Origin: JBBDIM01 sp040880405
GTDB lineage: Bacteria; Planctomycetota; Planctomycetia; Pirellulales; Pirellulaceae
Length of the DNA stretch: 64,000 nt
Assembly (NCBI GenBank): GCA_040880405.1
Contig: JBBDIM010000178.1
Span: 1-64,000 of the forward strand
Reading direction: 5' to 3'
The notes below the pieces were generated by a model that had not been told where the DNA came from, did no database searches, and saw only the letters and a list, made by a program, of their open reading frames with translations. Every line of letters starts with the position of its first letter. Within the stretch, counting starts at the first letter, position 1. Made by a program: the position numbers and the translations under genes. Positions 36,738 through 45,881 of this stretch are shown here, one piece after another.

Positions 36738-39700
36738 CTACATGCCATCGTCATCCCGCTCAAAGATCTCACTGAGCGGTTCGTCATGCTCTTTCTGGAT
36801 GAGTTGACGGCCATCGGACAGTTTAGCAAATAGGTAGTAGAGGCCCGGTATTACGAAGACACCAATCAACGTGCCCAGGAGCATCCCACCGACAGCCGTG
36901 GTACCGATTGTCCGGTTTCCGATCGCACCTGGACCGGTCGCACGCACCAGCGGAATCAGGCCCGCGATGAACGCGAACGACGTCATCATGATCGGACGGA
37001 ACCGAAGTTGGCTACCCGCGATCGCCGCGTCCTTAATGCTCAGGCCTTCCTGCCGCCGCTGCACGGCAAACTCAATAATCAGAATCGCATTTTTGCCTAG
37101 CAGTCCGATTAACATCACCAGACCAATCTGGGCATACACGTCGTTGGCTAGACCCATCGATTTCAGGAACAGGAATGAACCAAAAACCCCAATGGGCAGC
37201 GACGCCAGTACCGCCAGCGGCAACAAGAAACTCTCGTATTGTCCCACCAGGACCAGGTACACGAACACGACGACAATTAGGAAGATGTAAACCGCCGTAT
37301 TGCCTGCCCGCGCCTCGTCGTAAGACAGGCCACTCCAGCCGATTCCAAATCCGTGCGGTAGCGTCTCGGCCGCGACTTCGTTGATTGCCGCGATGGCTTC
37401 ACCACTACTGTAACCCGCTGCTGGGGCACCCTGAATAGGAGCCGTCGGATAGAGGTTGTAGCGGCTGATTTCGTTCAGCCCCTGCTTCTTTTCAATCTTC
37501 ATGAAAGCGGAATAGGGGACCATTTCCCCTTCTTCATTCTTGACGAACATGTTGCTGAGATCTTCCGGATATCGACGAAACTCCGGCTTGGCTTGGACAT
37601 AGACTTTGTAGAACTGCCCGAAGCGAACGAAACCCTGCTCCCACGTGCTACCGACGACAATGGAAAGGTTGTCCAGGGCGTCGCGGATCGAGACACCTTT
37701 TTGCATGGCCTTGTCGTTGTCGATGACAATTTCATATTGCGGGTAGTTGGCGGCGAAGAAGGTAAACAGCCCCTTCAGTTCTTTACGCTTTTCTAAAGCG
37801 GCCATGAACTTATCGGTCTCCCTGCCGAGCGCCTGGTAGTCGCCGCTGTTGGTTTTATCCAGCAGATTCACGGAGAAACCTCCCGCAGCGCCAAAACCAG
37901 GGACCGCCGGGGGCTCGAAGAACTCGAGCTTGACGTTCGCGATATCGGTGCCTCGTCTTTCAAGTTCCTCAATGATTTCCTTGGAGGTCAACTCCCGATC
38001 GGCCCATGGCTCCAAGCTAATGATACAGGTACCCGCATTGGAACCACGTCCTTCCGTCAGCACTTCATAACCAGCGATCGAAGAAACAGAGACAATTTCA
38101 TCCATTTTCATACAGATGGCTTGCAGTTCATGACACTTGGCATTGGTGTATTCAAGTGTAGATCCGGGAGGGGTCTGCACAATTCCGTAAAGCATCCCCT
38201 GGTCTTCCAGCGGTATGAAACCTGTGGGAAGGACATTGTTGACAGAGAGAATGCCATAGCTGAACAGGGCAATGACAATCATCGTAAAGACGCGACGTGT
38301 GACGATGAGCCCGACCACGCTGACGTAACCTCCGGTCACTTTTTCAATCGCTCGGTCGAAAAAGTACACAAAGATACCGATCGGCCCCCGCTTTTTCCCC
38401 TCGCCCGACTCATTTCCCGAAAGCCCCGCTCGCAGCGATAAAGCCGACACCACGCCCATCACGCAGCCGATGATGAGCATCCGACTGGGTGTCAATTCGA
38501 GCTGTTCGGAGATCACTTCGTGAACGATGTGGATGTGGAGAAATTGATAAAACAGATACCCCGTCAGCAACCCAAACAGCACCGCCAAAAAACCTCGCAG
38601 GATAAAAGCATAACGCCCTCCAATCCTCTGGAGGGCACGGTTGGTATAGCCCGCTAAATCACGATTCCTGCCGTTGCGATGGATCGACTTGAGAATCATG
38701 GCACAAAGCACAGGCGTCAGCGTCAAAGCGACCACGCCGGACAGAATGATTGCCGTGGCCATGGTGAGGGCAAATTGACGATAAAAGACGCCGACCGGAC
38801 CCGTCATGAAGGTCACCGGCACGAACACCGCGGTCATCACAAGCGTAATTGCGATGATCGCGCCACTAATTTCGTGTACCACTTCGAGGGTCGCTTGATA
38901 GGGACCGAGGTGCTTGGCATGCATTTTCTCGTGTACCGCTTCCACCACCACGATTGCGTCGTCGACCACGACGCCAATTGCCAGCACGAGAGCAAACAAC
39001 GTAATTAAGTTGATTGACATCCCGAACATATACATGAAGAAGAAGGTTCCAATCAAAGAGACAGGCACCGCCAGCGTTGGAATGAGCGTGCTGCGAAAGT
39101 CCCCCAGAAAGAGGAAGACTACCAGCGAAACAAGGATGAACGCTTCAAACAGGGTATGCAACACCTTTTCGATCGAGGCGTCTAGAAAGTGAGAGACGTC
39201 GTAGGTCACCGCGTAGTCCATCCCCGGCGGAAACGACTCTTGCTTGATCTCCTCGATTTTCTCTTTCACCTGCTCAATAACGTCGGCCGCGTTGGACCCG
39301 GGTGTTTGCTTCAGGACAATCGCTGCCGAAGGCAAGCCATCGATATCGGAGTAAAGGTCATAGAAAGAGGACCCAAGCCAAACGTGGGCCACGTCGCCCA
39401 GTCGCAGGATCTCTCCTTCTTCGGTAGAGCGAAGAATAATTTGTTCGTATTCTTTGGGCGTTTGGTAGCGTCCCACCCAGGTCAAAACGTACTCCAGCGT
39501 TTGCGAGGTCTGCCCTGTTGCCTGGCCCAACCGCCCCGGCGAGCCGATCATGCTCTGTTCGTCAAGGGCTTTCATCACGTCCTCGGCATCAACTCGGTAT
39601 GCCCGCATCCGATCGAGATCCAACTCGATGCGCATGGCGTACGACCGGTTCCCGAGAATGGAGGCCTGCCCCACGCCGGGAATCCGCTTGATTTCGTTCA

Positions 39701-40187
39701 GCACGTTTACGGTGGCGTAGTTGTACAAGAAGTTCTGATCAAGATTTGGGTCACTACTAAAGACGTTCACGTACATCAACATGCTGGGCATGTTCTGCAT
39801 GACAATGAGACCTTCCCGCTGGACGATCGGCGGAAGCTGATTAATCACCATATTGACGCGGTTGTTGACATTCATAACCGCCACGTTCGGATCCGTGCCG
39901 GGCTCGAAGATTACCTGAATCGTGCCCTCACCGGCACTCGTCGCGTCTCCCACCATGTAACGCATATTGGGAACGCCATTGATCGATTGTTCCAGGATCA
40001 CCAACGTCGAGTCGATCAAGATTTTAGCACTCGCGCCGGGATACGAAATGGAAACGCGTACGCTCGGCGGTGCAACGGAAGGAAACTGGGAAATGGGCAG
40101 TGAGAAAATCGCCACCCCCCCCATAAACAAAATGAGCAGTGAAATGACGATGGCCAGGGCGGGCCGATGTAAGAATTTGCTGAACAT
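36738..40187 (-). CDS. RND efflux pump, HAE1 type, with extra inserted TM pair
   Basis: An 1,149-residue AcrB-like inner-membrane pump. TM1 is at residues 8-28, and two large periplasmic loops follow TM1 and TM7. Proton-relay residues are present: the TM4 Asp pair in VVDDAIVVVEA and the TM10 Lys in GLLGKNAILI, so it belongs to the hydrophobe/drug branch rather than the metal branch. It is about 100 residues longer than AcrB. The extra length sits between TM6 and TM7 (about residues 505-595), where AcrB has a short cytoplasmic link, and includes two additional hydrophobic helices. The adaptor gene ends 12 nt upstream and the channel gene follows. The adjacent two-component system may regulate it. 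Confidence 0.95.
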   Translation of the reverse strand: MFSKFLHRPALAIVISLLILFMGGVAIFSLPISQFPSVAPPSVRVSISYPGASAKILIDSTLVILEQSINGVPNMRYMVGDATSAGEGTIQVIFEPGTDPNVAVMNVNNRVNMVINQLPPIVQREGLIVMQNMPSMLMYVNVFSSDPNLDQNFLYNYATVNVLNEIKRIPGVGQASILGNRSYAMRIELDLDRMRAYRVDAEDVMKALDEQSMIGSPGRLGQATGQTSQTLEYVLTWVGRYQTPKEYEQIILRSTEEGEILRLGDVAHVWLGSSFYDLYSDIDGLPSAAIVLKQTPGSNAADVIEQVKEKIEEIKQESFPPGMDYAVTYDVSHFLDASIEKVLHTLFEAFILVSLVVFLFLGDFRSTLIPTLAVPVSLIGTFFFMYMFGMSINLITLFALVLAIGVVVDDAIVVVEAVHEKMHAKHLGPYQATLEVVHEISGAIIAITLVMTAVFVPVTFMTGPVGVFYRQFALTMATAIILSGVVALTLTPVLCAMILKSIHRNGRNRDLAGYTNRALQRIGGRYAFILRGFLAVLFGLLTGYLFYQFLHIHIVHEVISEQLELTPSRMLIIGCVMGVVSALSLRAGLSGNESGEGKKRGPIGIFVYFFDRAIEKVTGGYVSVVGLIVTRRVFTMIVIALFSYGILSVNNVLPTGFIPLEDQGMLYGIVQTPPGSTLEYTNAKCHELQAICMKMDEIVSVSSIAGYEVLTEGRGSNAGTCIISLEPWADRELTSKEIIEELERRGTDIANVKLEFFEPPAVPGFGAAGGFSVNLLDKTNSGDYQALGRETDKFMAALEKRKELKGLFTFFAANYPQYEIVIDNDKAMQKGVSIRDALDNLSIVVGSTWEQGFVRFGQFYKVYVQAKPEFRRYPEDLSNMFVKNEEGEMVPYSAFMKIEKKQGLNEISRYNLYPTAPIQGAPAAGYSSGEAIAAINEVAAETLPHGFGIGWSGLSYDEARAGNTAVYIFLIVVVFVYLVLVGQYESFLLPLAVLASLPIGVFGSFLFLKSMGLANDVYAQIGLVMLIGLLGKNAILIIEFAVQRRQEGLSIKDAAIAGSQLRFRPIMMTSFAFIAGLIPLVRATGPGAIGNRTIGTTAVGGMLLGTLIGVFVIPGLYYLFAKLSDGRQLIQKEHDEPLSEIFERDDDGM

Positions 40188-40199
40188 GGGAGGGCCTAC

Positions 40200-41384
40200 T
40201 TATTCCGCGTGAAACTTCAGGTTACTAAGAACTTTTTCTGGCGATTGGAATTCATAGTCGATCGTGTCGCCATCACGAACCTGACGAATCCCTTCGAGAA
40301 TGATCTTGTCACCCTCCTGAAGCCCTTCTTCGATTACAAAAATATCCTCCTGTTCCGCCCGAATGGTAATGTCACGCTGGTGAACGACGTTGTCCTTGTC
40401 GATGACATAGGCATACCGTTTGGCCAGAATCTCGAAAGTTGCCCGCTGGGGAATGACGATCGCGTCCTCCAAGGTTCGATGAATAAGAATCGTGCCGGTC
40501 TGGCCATTGCGAAGCAGTCCGGTGGGGTTCGGAAAGTCCGCTCGGAAGGCGATGTTGCCGGTCGTGTTGTCGAAGTCCGCCTCGATCGCGCCAATGGTGC
40601 CAAGCTGTTGAAAAATCTCGCCGTTGGCCAGCCTTAGCTCGATTTGCAAATGCTCTTCTCCGTTGCCGGCGGCCTGGTCGAGATCCAATTGCCGCTTGTA
40701 TTCCAGATAGCGAGATTCCGGGACATTAAAGTACACCCACATCAAGCTGTTGTCGGAAAAGGTCGTGAGCACTTCGCCTTCCTCGATCAGGCTTCCCAAC
40801 TGCACGAGTTGTCGGTCAACAATTCCGTCGAACGGTGCCTTGATCTTCGTAAAATCCAATTCCGCTTCAGCGAGAGCCACCTGGGCTCTTACCTTGGCGA
40901 ACTCCGCTTTTTTTATTTGAAGCTCCTGGGGCGAGACGATGTTTCTGTCCAAAAGATTTTGGGCATTCTGCAGTTCAATTTCGATCCTGTTTGCCTCGGC
41001 GATTTCCGCGTCGAGTCTCGCCTGATAGAGCGTGGGGAGAATCTTAAACATGAGCTCCCCTTTCTTAACCAACTGGCCCTCATTAATGCGGACCTCTTCC
41101 AGGTAGCCCCCTTCGAGCGCTCGAATCTCAATATGTTTGCATGAGTGGATCTGGCACACATATTGTTGAGTGCTGATGACACTCTTCTTAAGTGGGCTGG
41201 TGGCGATGACCTTATGAATCGCGTGGTGCCCCCCCTCGCCGTGCGGCTCGCTATGAGCATCACCATGGGATTCGGAATGCCCAGAGTCCCGCGGTTCACT
41301 ATCCGATTCTGCCACCGATTCGCAGCCCGACATCGCCAGCGAAAATGCTGCCAGCAGCAGGGCCGGAGTGATTGGAACTTTCAT
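40200..41384 (-). CDS. RND periplasmic adaptor lipoprotein (HlyD family) with His-rich segment
   Basis: The ATG at 41384 is chosen because it directly precedes a lipoprotein signal (LLLAAFSLAMSGC, Cys21); the frame is open to 41525 but with non-typical residues. The 394-residue adaptor has lipoyl halves (about 75-110 and 170-200) around a helical hairpin, then beta-barrel and membrane-proximal domains. Residues 36-57 hold seven His in a Ser/Gly/Glu-rich stretch, which could bind a divalent metal. First gene of the efflux operon; 12 nt separate its stop from the pump start. Confidence 0.93.
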   Translation of the reverse strand: MKVPITPALLLAAFSLAMSGCESVAESDSEPRDSGHSESHGDAHSEPHGEGGHHAIHKVIATSPLKKSVISTQQYVCQIHSCKHIEIRALEGGYLEEVRINEGQLVKKGELMFKILPTLYQARLDAEIAEANRIEIELQNAQNLLDRNIVSPQELQIKKAEFAKVRAQVALAEAELDFTKIKAPFDGIVDRQLVQLGSLIEEGEVLTTFSDNSLMWVYFNVPESRYLEYKRQLDLDQAAGNGEEHLQIELRLANGEIFQQLGTIGAIEADFDNTTGNIAFRADFPNPTGLLRNGQTGTILIHRTLEDAIVIPQRATFEILAKRYAYVIDKDNVVHQRDITIRAEQEDIFVIEEGLQEGDKIILEGIRQVRDGDTIDYEFQSPEKVLSNLKFHAE

Positions 41385-41620
41385 TGCTGATCTGTAACTT
41401 TCAACTAAGAGAATGTCCCGAACCATGTTAGCGGGATGCGGGGATTTGACAGAAAGTCGCTGGGGAGAGGCATTTTTCGGCCCTCTCCCTTGCGCATTCT
41501 TTATGAGCCTGACGTAACCCAACATTCAGCGAGTTCCCCAACCGGGAATTAGGCTGCTGAGCGTGGTTGTGTTAGGGGTGCTTAGCAGCGCACGTGTTGC
41601 CCACCGGTGACCAAGGCGAT

Positions 41621-41638
41621 GTGACGTGTGATCGTCAC
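41621..41638. promoter_or_regulatory. 18-bp inverted repeat upstream of efflux operon
   Basis: GTGACG (41621-41626), six spacer bases, CGTCAC (41633-41638). It lies about 240 bp upstream of the adaptor start, in a 360-bp gap before the small membrane protein gene. Regulator unknown. Confidence 0.35.
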
Positions 41639-41742
41639 GAATAGCCTTGAAATCGGACAGTCATAGGCCTTGATGGAGATCGGCCTAGTTACGATGCCGA
41701 ATTTCGACAACGAGCAGAGCCCACTTCATTCGCTGCAGCGCA

Positions 41743-42153
41743 CTAAGCGCTGGGGGGCCCGCGAAGAGAGAATGCCGCTTCTGGCAGAAACGAGAAAGAG
41801 GGCCTGTGAAAGAAATCAAAGTGAGCCGATGTCACCTCGATATAGGGCGTCACCAAATCAGGAACAGTCGCCAAGCGAGCGATCTCAGCCTTAAACTCAC
41901 TCGTGTTCTCGGACAACTCGGCATAGTCCGAGTCCGCAGCGTGAGAATGAGCCGGCTTGCCGTTTTGAGCACGGTGAACCTGAGAAATGCCACCGAAAAT
42001 TAAGACCGCGTAGAGAACGACAAAGCAAATTTGCCACGGGTGACGCCCGCTGAAGATGCCTACCCGATTCACCTTCCCAGAAGACACAAGAGGCCTCATG
42101 CGGGGAGGTTCCAGCACTTGAGGAGCGTCAATCCGAGAGCCAAAACCGAGCAC
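41743..42153 (-). CDS. Small single-TM hypothetical protein upstream of efflux operon
   Basis: A 136-residue frame on the same strand as the efflux operon, starting at a GTG with GGAGAAG about 10 nt upstream (ATG at 42099 is an alternative). One hydrophobic helix (about residues 41-58, ICFVVLYAVLIFGGI) is followed by a His/Asp-containing polar region (KPAHSHAADSDY) and a short amphipathic tail. No family recognised. Position suggests a link to efflux, but 360 bp separate it from the adaptor gene. Confidence 0.4.
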   Translation of the reverse strand: MLGFGSRIDAPQVLEPPRMRPLVSSGKVNRVGIFSGRHPWQICFVVLYAVLIFGGISQVHRAQNGKPAHSHAADSDYAELSENTSEFKAEIARLATVPDLVTPYIEVTSAHFDFFHRPSFSFLPEAAFSLRGPPSA

Positions 42154-43181
42154 GGCAGCTTCACTTCTCCGGCAAAAAAACCTGATTCGAACCGTCTACG
42201 CTTAAATAATCTTACGTTGTCCTCTTGACTTAGGCAAGGCGGAGCGAATCTGCTATCAATGCCACCGCTCACTACTTAAGGGCCCTTCACCTGCCACAAG
42301 ATCGTGGAAAGGTTTGGCAATGGAGCGGAATCGTCCACAATGAATGAAACCGGGCAAAATCTCATCGCAGACCTTGGCACGAGAAAGGCTGGTTGCCCAG
42401 GTCTCGGTTGAGTCCCCTAATCACTTTTTTCGGTAGTTTGCCCCTCTTTCTGTAACTGAAATTCCGTTCATGATTCTGCACATCGACATGGACGCCTTCT
42501 ACGCCTCGGTGGAAATCCGTGAGCGACCCGAGCTTCGCGGCCAGCCGGTTCTCGTCGGTGGAACGCCGGCAGGACGGGGTGTAAGCCCCCTGTTCGGATC
42601 CTAAGCGATGAGCGGGAAATACGAGTCCGGTACCTTTTCTGCAAAGCACCCCTCGGGCCGCTCCGCGGGAAAAGGTATCCTGGGGCTTGAGGGTGACTTG
42701 GATTTGTCTACCCTGCGGCGTGTACTTGATGGCGTTGTCGATGGAACAGCACGAGTTCTCACGTCCGATTGCTTTTTAGGCGCAAGGCACAATGGGAGAG
42801 AAGCTCAACCCCTGGTCGAGCCATTGCCATGGATGAGCCGAAATGAGCGCGTTCGGTTTCCCGCATGAGCTATCATTAGGGGTAGAATTGGAATCCTCAG
42901 TCATGCTCTCTCATCTTGCGTTCGCCATCCTATGCGTCGCCCCGAGTATCGGCAGATAGAAACCGACCTTAAACAGTCCGATGCGAGCTGGGATCGTTCG
43001 ACCCTAGGCTGGATTCCGGTAGTAAATTGCTGAGCAAAATCGCCACGATGGCCCCGCATGAATGAAAGGGAATTGGTTCGTTGGTGACGTTCGGAATGAC
43101 TCTCAGGTGAAGTTCGCGTTTAGACCGGCAACATTCTGAGTGTCCGAACATTGAAGCGGATCCTGCAACATAGATAATCTC
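42154..43181. other. Gene-poor interval around the dinB fragment
   Basis: Apart from the dinB remnant nothing coding is recognisable here. The 300 bp after the dinB breakpoint are GC-rich and hold short frames without family features; an element inserted or deleted here cannot be identified by eye. Confidence 0.5.
42470..42604 (+). pseudogene. dinB: Truncated DNA polymerase IV gene (N-terminal 40 codons)
   Basis: From the ATG at 42470 the first 40 codons read MILHIDMDAFYASVEIRERP and then ELRGQPVLVGGTPAGRGV. This is the conserved palm-domain start of Y-family polymerase IV, including the catalytic Asp of HIDMDAF. Family identity stops abruptly after GRGV (about 42583) and a stop follows at 42602-42604. 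None of the remaining ~300 residues were found downstream, so the fragment is non-functional. Confidence 0.85.
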
Positions 43182-44192
43182 ATGAACCCGATCCGAATGC
43201 CGAGTTCTATCGTTCTCAGTTGCCTGGTGGCGTTGACCTTCTGTGCTCATCCCCTTGAAGCCGCCGACCCGCTCCCCTCGTGGCACGACACGCCCACGAA
43301 GCAGGCGATTGTGGCGTTTGTGGAAAAGGTAAGCGATGAAGATTCTGTTAATTATGTCCCTCCCTCGCGGCGTATCGCGACATTCGATAACGATGGAACG
43401 CTATGGTCTGAGCAGCCGATGTATTTTCAGGCAGCCTTTGTAATCGATCGCGTGAAGGCCATGGCCCCAGACCATCCGCAGTGGAAAGAGCAAGAGCCGT
43501 TCGCGTCGGTGCTCAAGGATGACATGAAGGGGCTTGTCGCTGCCGGTAAGGCGGGACTGATGCAACTATTGGCCGCCACCCATGCCGGAATGACGGTTGA
43601 AGAATTCGAGGAGACGGTCTCCGATTGGATCCAAACGGCGAGGCATCCCGTAACCGGCAAGGCGTATACAGAGATGGTCTATCATCCCATGCTCGAACTA
43701 TTGGACTATCTCAGGGCGAATGGCTTTAAGACGTTCATCGTCTCCGGTGGAGGGATCGAGTTCATGCGGCCCTGGGTCGAGGAGGTTTATGGCATTGCTC
43801 CGGAACAGGTCGTCGGTAGCAGTCTGAAAATGAAGTATGAGCTGCGAGACGGAGTGCCGGTGCTGTTGAAATTGCCGGAGATCGACTTGGTGGATGACAA
43901 GGAGGGCAAACCGGTGGGCATCCAGAGCCACATCGGTCGCCGCCCGATTTTCGCGGCCGGAAATTCCGATGGTGACTTGCAGATGCTGGAATACACAACC
44001 ATTCCCCGTGACGCCAGCGACACCACGCCCCGGTTCGGCCTGATCGTGCATCATACCGACGGTGAGCGGGAATTCGCCTACGATCGCGAATCGCACTTCG
44101 GCCGGTTAGACAAAGCACTGGAAGATGCTCCCAAACGAGGTTGGGTGGTGGTGGATATGAAGGCGGATTGGAAGCAAGTCTATCGCCGCTAA
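43182..44192 (+). CDS. Secreted HAD-superfamily hydrolase
   Basis: A 336-residue protein with a signal peptide (residues 7-28, cleavage near LEAA). HAD motifs are present: motif I FDNDGT with nucleophile Asp69 and Asp71, motif II IVSGGG (about 187-192), a basic residue in the GIQSHIGRRP stretch, and motif IV GNSDGD (about 258-263). A phosphatase or phosphotransferase acting in the periplasm is likely; substrate unknown. First gene of a rightward cluster; the next gene starts about 110 nt downstream. Confidence 0.9.
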   Translation: MNPIRMPSSIVLSCLVALTFCAHPLEAADPLPSWHDTPTKQAIVAFVEKVSDEDSVNYVPPSRRIATFDNDGTLWSEQPMYFQAAFVIDRVKAMAPDHPQWKEQEPFASVLKDDMKGLVAAGKAGLMQLLAATHAGMTVEEFEETVSDWIQTARHPVTGKAYTEMVYHPMLELLDYLRANGFKTFIVSGGGIEFMRPWVEEVYGIAPEQVVGSSLKMKYELRDGVPVLLKLPEIDLVDDKEGKPVGIQSHIGRRPIFAAGNSDGDLQMLEYTTIPRDASDTTPRFGLIVHHTDGEREFAYDRESHFGRLDKALEDAPKRGWVVVDMKADWKQVYRR

Positions 44193-44304
44193 ATTCACCA
44201 CTTCGCCGGCGTGGATTTCATTGCGAGGGATGGCAACAACGATTGAGAGCGCAAGCGAGCACCCTGAGCACGGCATTTATTTAGATCTTGAAGGACAAAT
44301 TCCG

Positions 44305-45849
44305 ATGGCAACCAACCTAGTGAAGCGTTACGGAATGATCATCGCTATGGTCGTGGGCACGATCGCCACCACGAGTAGCTCAGCCAATGCCCAGGACGCC
44401 AGTGGAGGTCGGTTTAAAAAGTTGGCGAATGCGGAGATGGCGGTGCCAGGCTATCCTACGGAGGAAAGTGCTCAAACGCTGAGCGAGGAGTTGTATTTCC
44501 AACGGGCCGTGCAGACCTACTTATGGGCCCTGCCCGCCATGAAGGAAGGTCTGGGGCAGACTTTCGGACGGGGCTACCAGGTGATGACCGTGTTCGAGCA
44601 ACGTCTCAAGCCGAACACGATCATCACCACACCCAACTCGGATGTTATCTACGGCCTGGGGTGGGCTGACTTGAGCGAAACGGGGCCGTTGGTCATCGAT
44701 GTTCCGCCGGGTCTCCAAGGATTGTTGGACGATATGTGGCACCGACCACTCAAAGGACCGAAAAAGGAGAACGGGACCCATTACTTGGGAGACCTCGGCC
44801 TGCCTGGGCCGGACAAGGGACAAGGTGGCAAATATCTCTTGGTACCCGCCGATTACGAAGGGGACGTGGACCGCGACAAGTACTTTGTCTACACCACGCG
44901 GACCAACGGCGTGTTCATTTTTCTGCGTGGGTTTTTCCAGTCCGTTGACAATCTGGAACCGGGGGTGAAGTCGGTCGAGTCGATCAAGGTCTATCCATTG
45001 GAAGGGGACCGCAAGGAGATGGAATTCCCTCACGCCTCCAATGTCGCCTCCAACGCCTTGTTTCACCACGATTCCCGCTACTTTGAAGCGCTGGCCGATT
45101 TTATCCAGGAAGAGAAAATCGACCAGGACAACCCCTATATGCATGGAATGCTCGCGGCTTTGGGAATCCAAAAGGGAAAGGAATTCAAGCCAACCGAGCG
45201 ACAGAAGGAACTGCTAGATAGCGCGGCCAAAACTGCTTGGAAAATGGCCAAAAACATCGCCGCGAATTTCGACAGCGAGGAGGATGCCTTGTGGTGGGAG
45301 GATCGAATGTGGGTCGCTCATGCCCACACCAAACTGGACGACTTCGTGAAGGTATTGTTGGACGAGGAATTCCGGGATCGTGAGACCGGGCATACCGATG
45401 TCAACGCCCTGACGCACATGTATGTCAACCATTATTCGATCAGCACGGGAATGATCACGTCGGTTGTCGGACTGGGAGCCAAGTACACCGGGGCCTACAA
45501 AGATAGTGAAGGCCGACATCTCTCCGGTGAACACAGCTACAAGATCGATCTGCCACCCAACGCGCCGGCCAAGCTGTTTTGGTCCCTGACAATCTACGAC
45601 GCGGAATCGGCGGCGGGAGTCGATGCGGAGGGGCAGGAGTATCCGTCACTCAATTCGATGAACGACTTGAAGTATAACGAGGATGGTTCGATCACTTTCC
45701 ATATCGCTCCGGAGCAACCGGAAGGAAGTAAGAACTGGATCAAGACCACCCCGGATCGTGGCTGGTTTGCGTTGCTACGGTGGTACGGCCCGGATCAGGC
45801 GTTTTTTGATCGTCAGTACAAACCGGGTGATTTTGTCCGTCTCGATTGA
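44305..45849 (+). CDS. DUF1254/DUF1214 protein
   Basis: A 514-residue exported protein. The ATG at 44305 has AAGGA upstream and directly precedes a signal peptide (residues 6-30, ending SSANAQ); an ATG at 44221 would add an implausible polar leader. The N-terminal half is DUF1254 (a PNSDVIYGLGWADLS segment and the MWHRPL region) and the C-terminal half DUF1214 (WSLTIYDAESAAGVDAEG, then WFALLRWYGP). The family is widespread, secreted and of unproven function. It is the second gene of the cluster, 32 nt before the NTF2-like gene. Confidence 0.93.
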   Translation: MATNLVKRYGMIIAMVVGTIATTSSSANAQDASGGRFKKLANAEMAVPGYPTEESAQTLSEELYFQRAVQTYLWALPAMKEGLGQTFGRGYQVMTVFEQRLKPNTIITTPNSDVIYGLGWADLSETGPLVIDVPPGLQGLLDDMWHRPLKGPKKENGTHYLGDLGLPGPDKGQGGKYLLVPADYEGDVDRDKYFVYTTRTNGVFIFLRGFFQSVDNLEPGVKSVESIKVYPLEGDRKEMEFPHASNVASNALFHHDSRYFEALADFIQEEKIDQDNPYMHGMLAALGIQKGKEFKPTERQKELLDSAAKTAWKMAKNIAANFDSEEDALWWEDRMWVAHAHTKLDDFVKVLLDEEFRDRETGHTDVNALTHMYVNHYSISTGMITSVVGLGAKYTGAYKDSEGRHLSGEHSYKIDLPPNAPAKLFWSLTIYDAESAAGVDAEGQEYPSLNSMNDLKYNEDGSITFHIAPEQPEGSKNWIKTTPDRGWFALLRWYGPDQAFFDRQYKPGDFVRLD

Positions 45850-45881
45850 ACCGGTGCTTATCTCAAATTCCAGGAGACCTC

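Noticed and set aside
39189..40103. Open frame of about 300 codons antisense to the RND pump
   Set aside because: Lies fully within a well-supported pump gene and shows no family features.
42583..42900. Possible group II intron or other retroelement start at the dinB breakpoint
   Set aside because: The sharp GGTGTAAG junction was suggestive, but I could not find a GUGYG start, a domain V motif or a reverse transcriptase, so it is not called.
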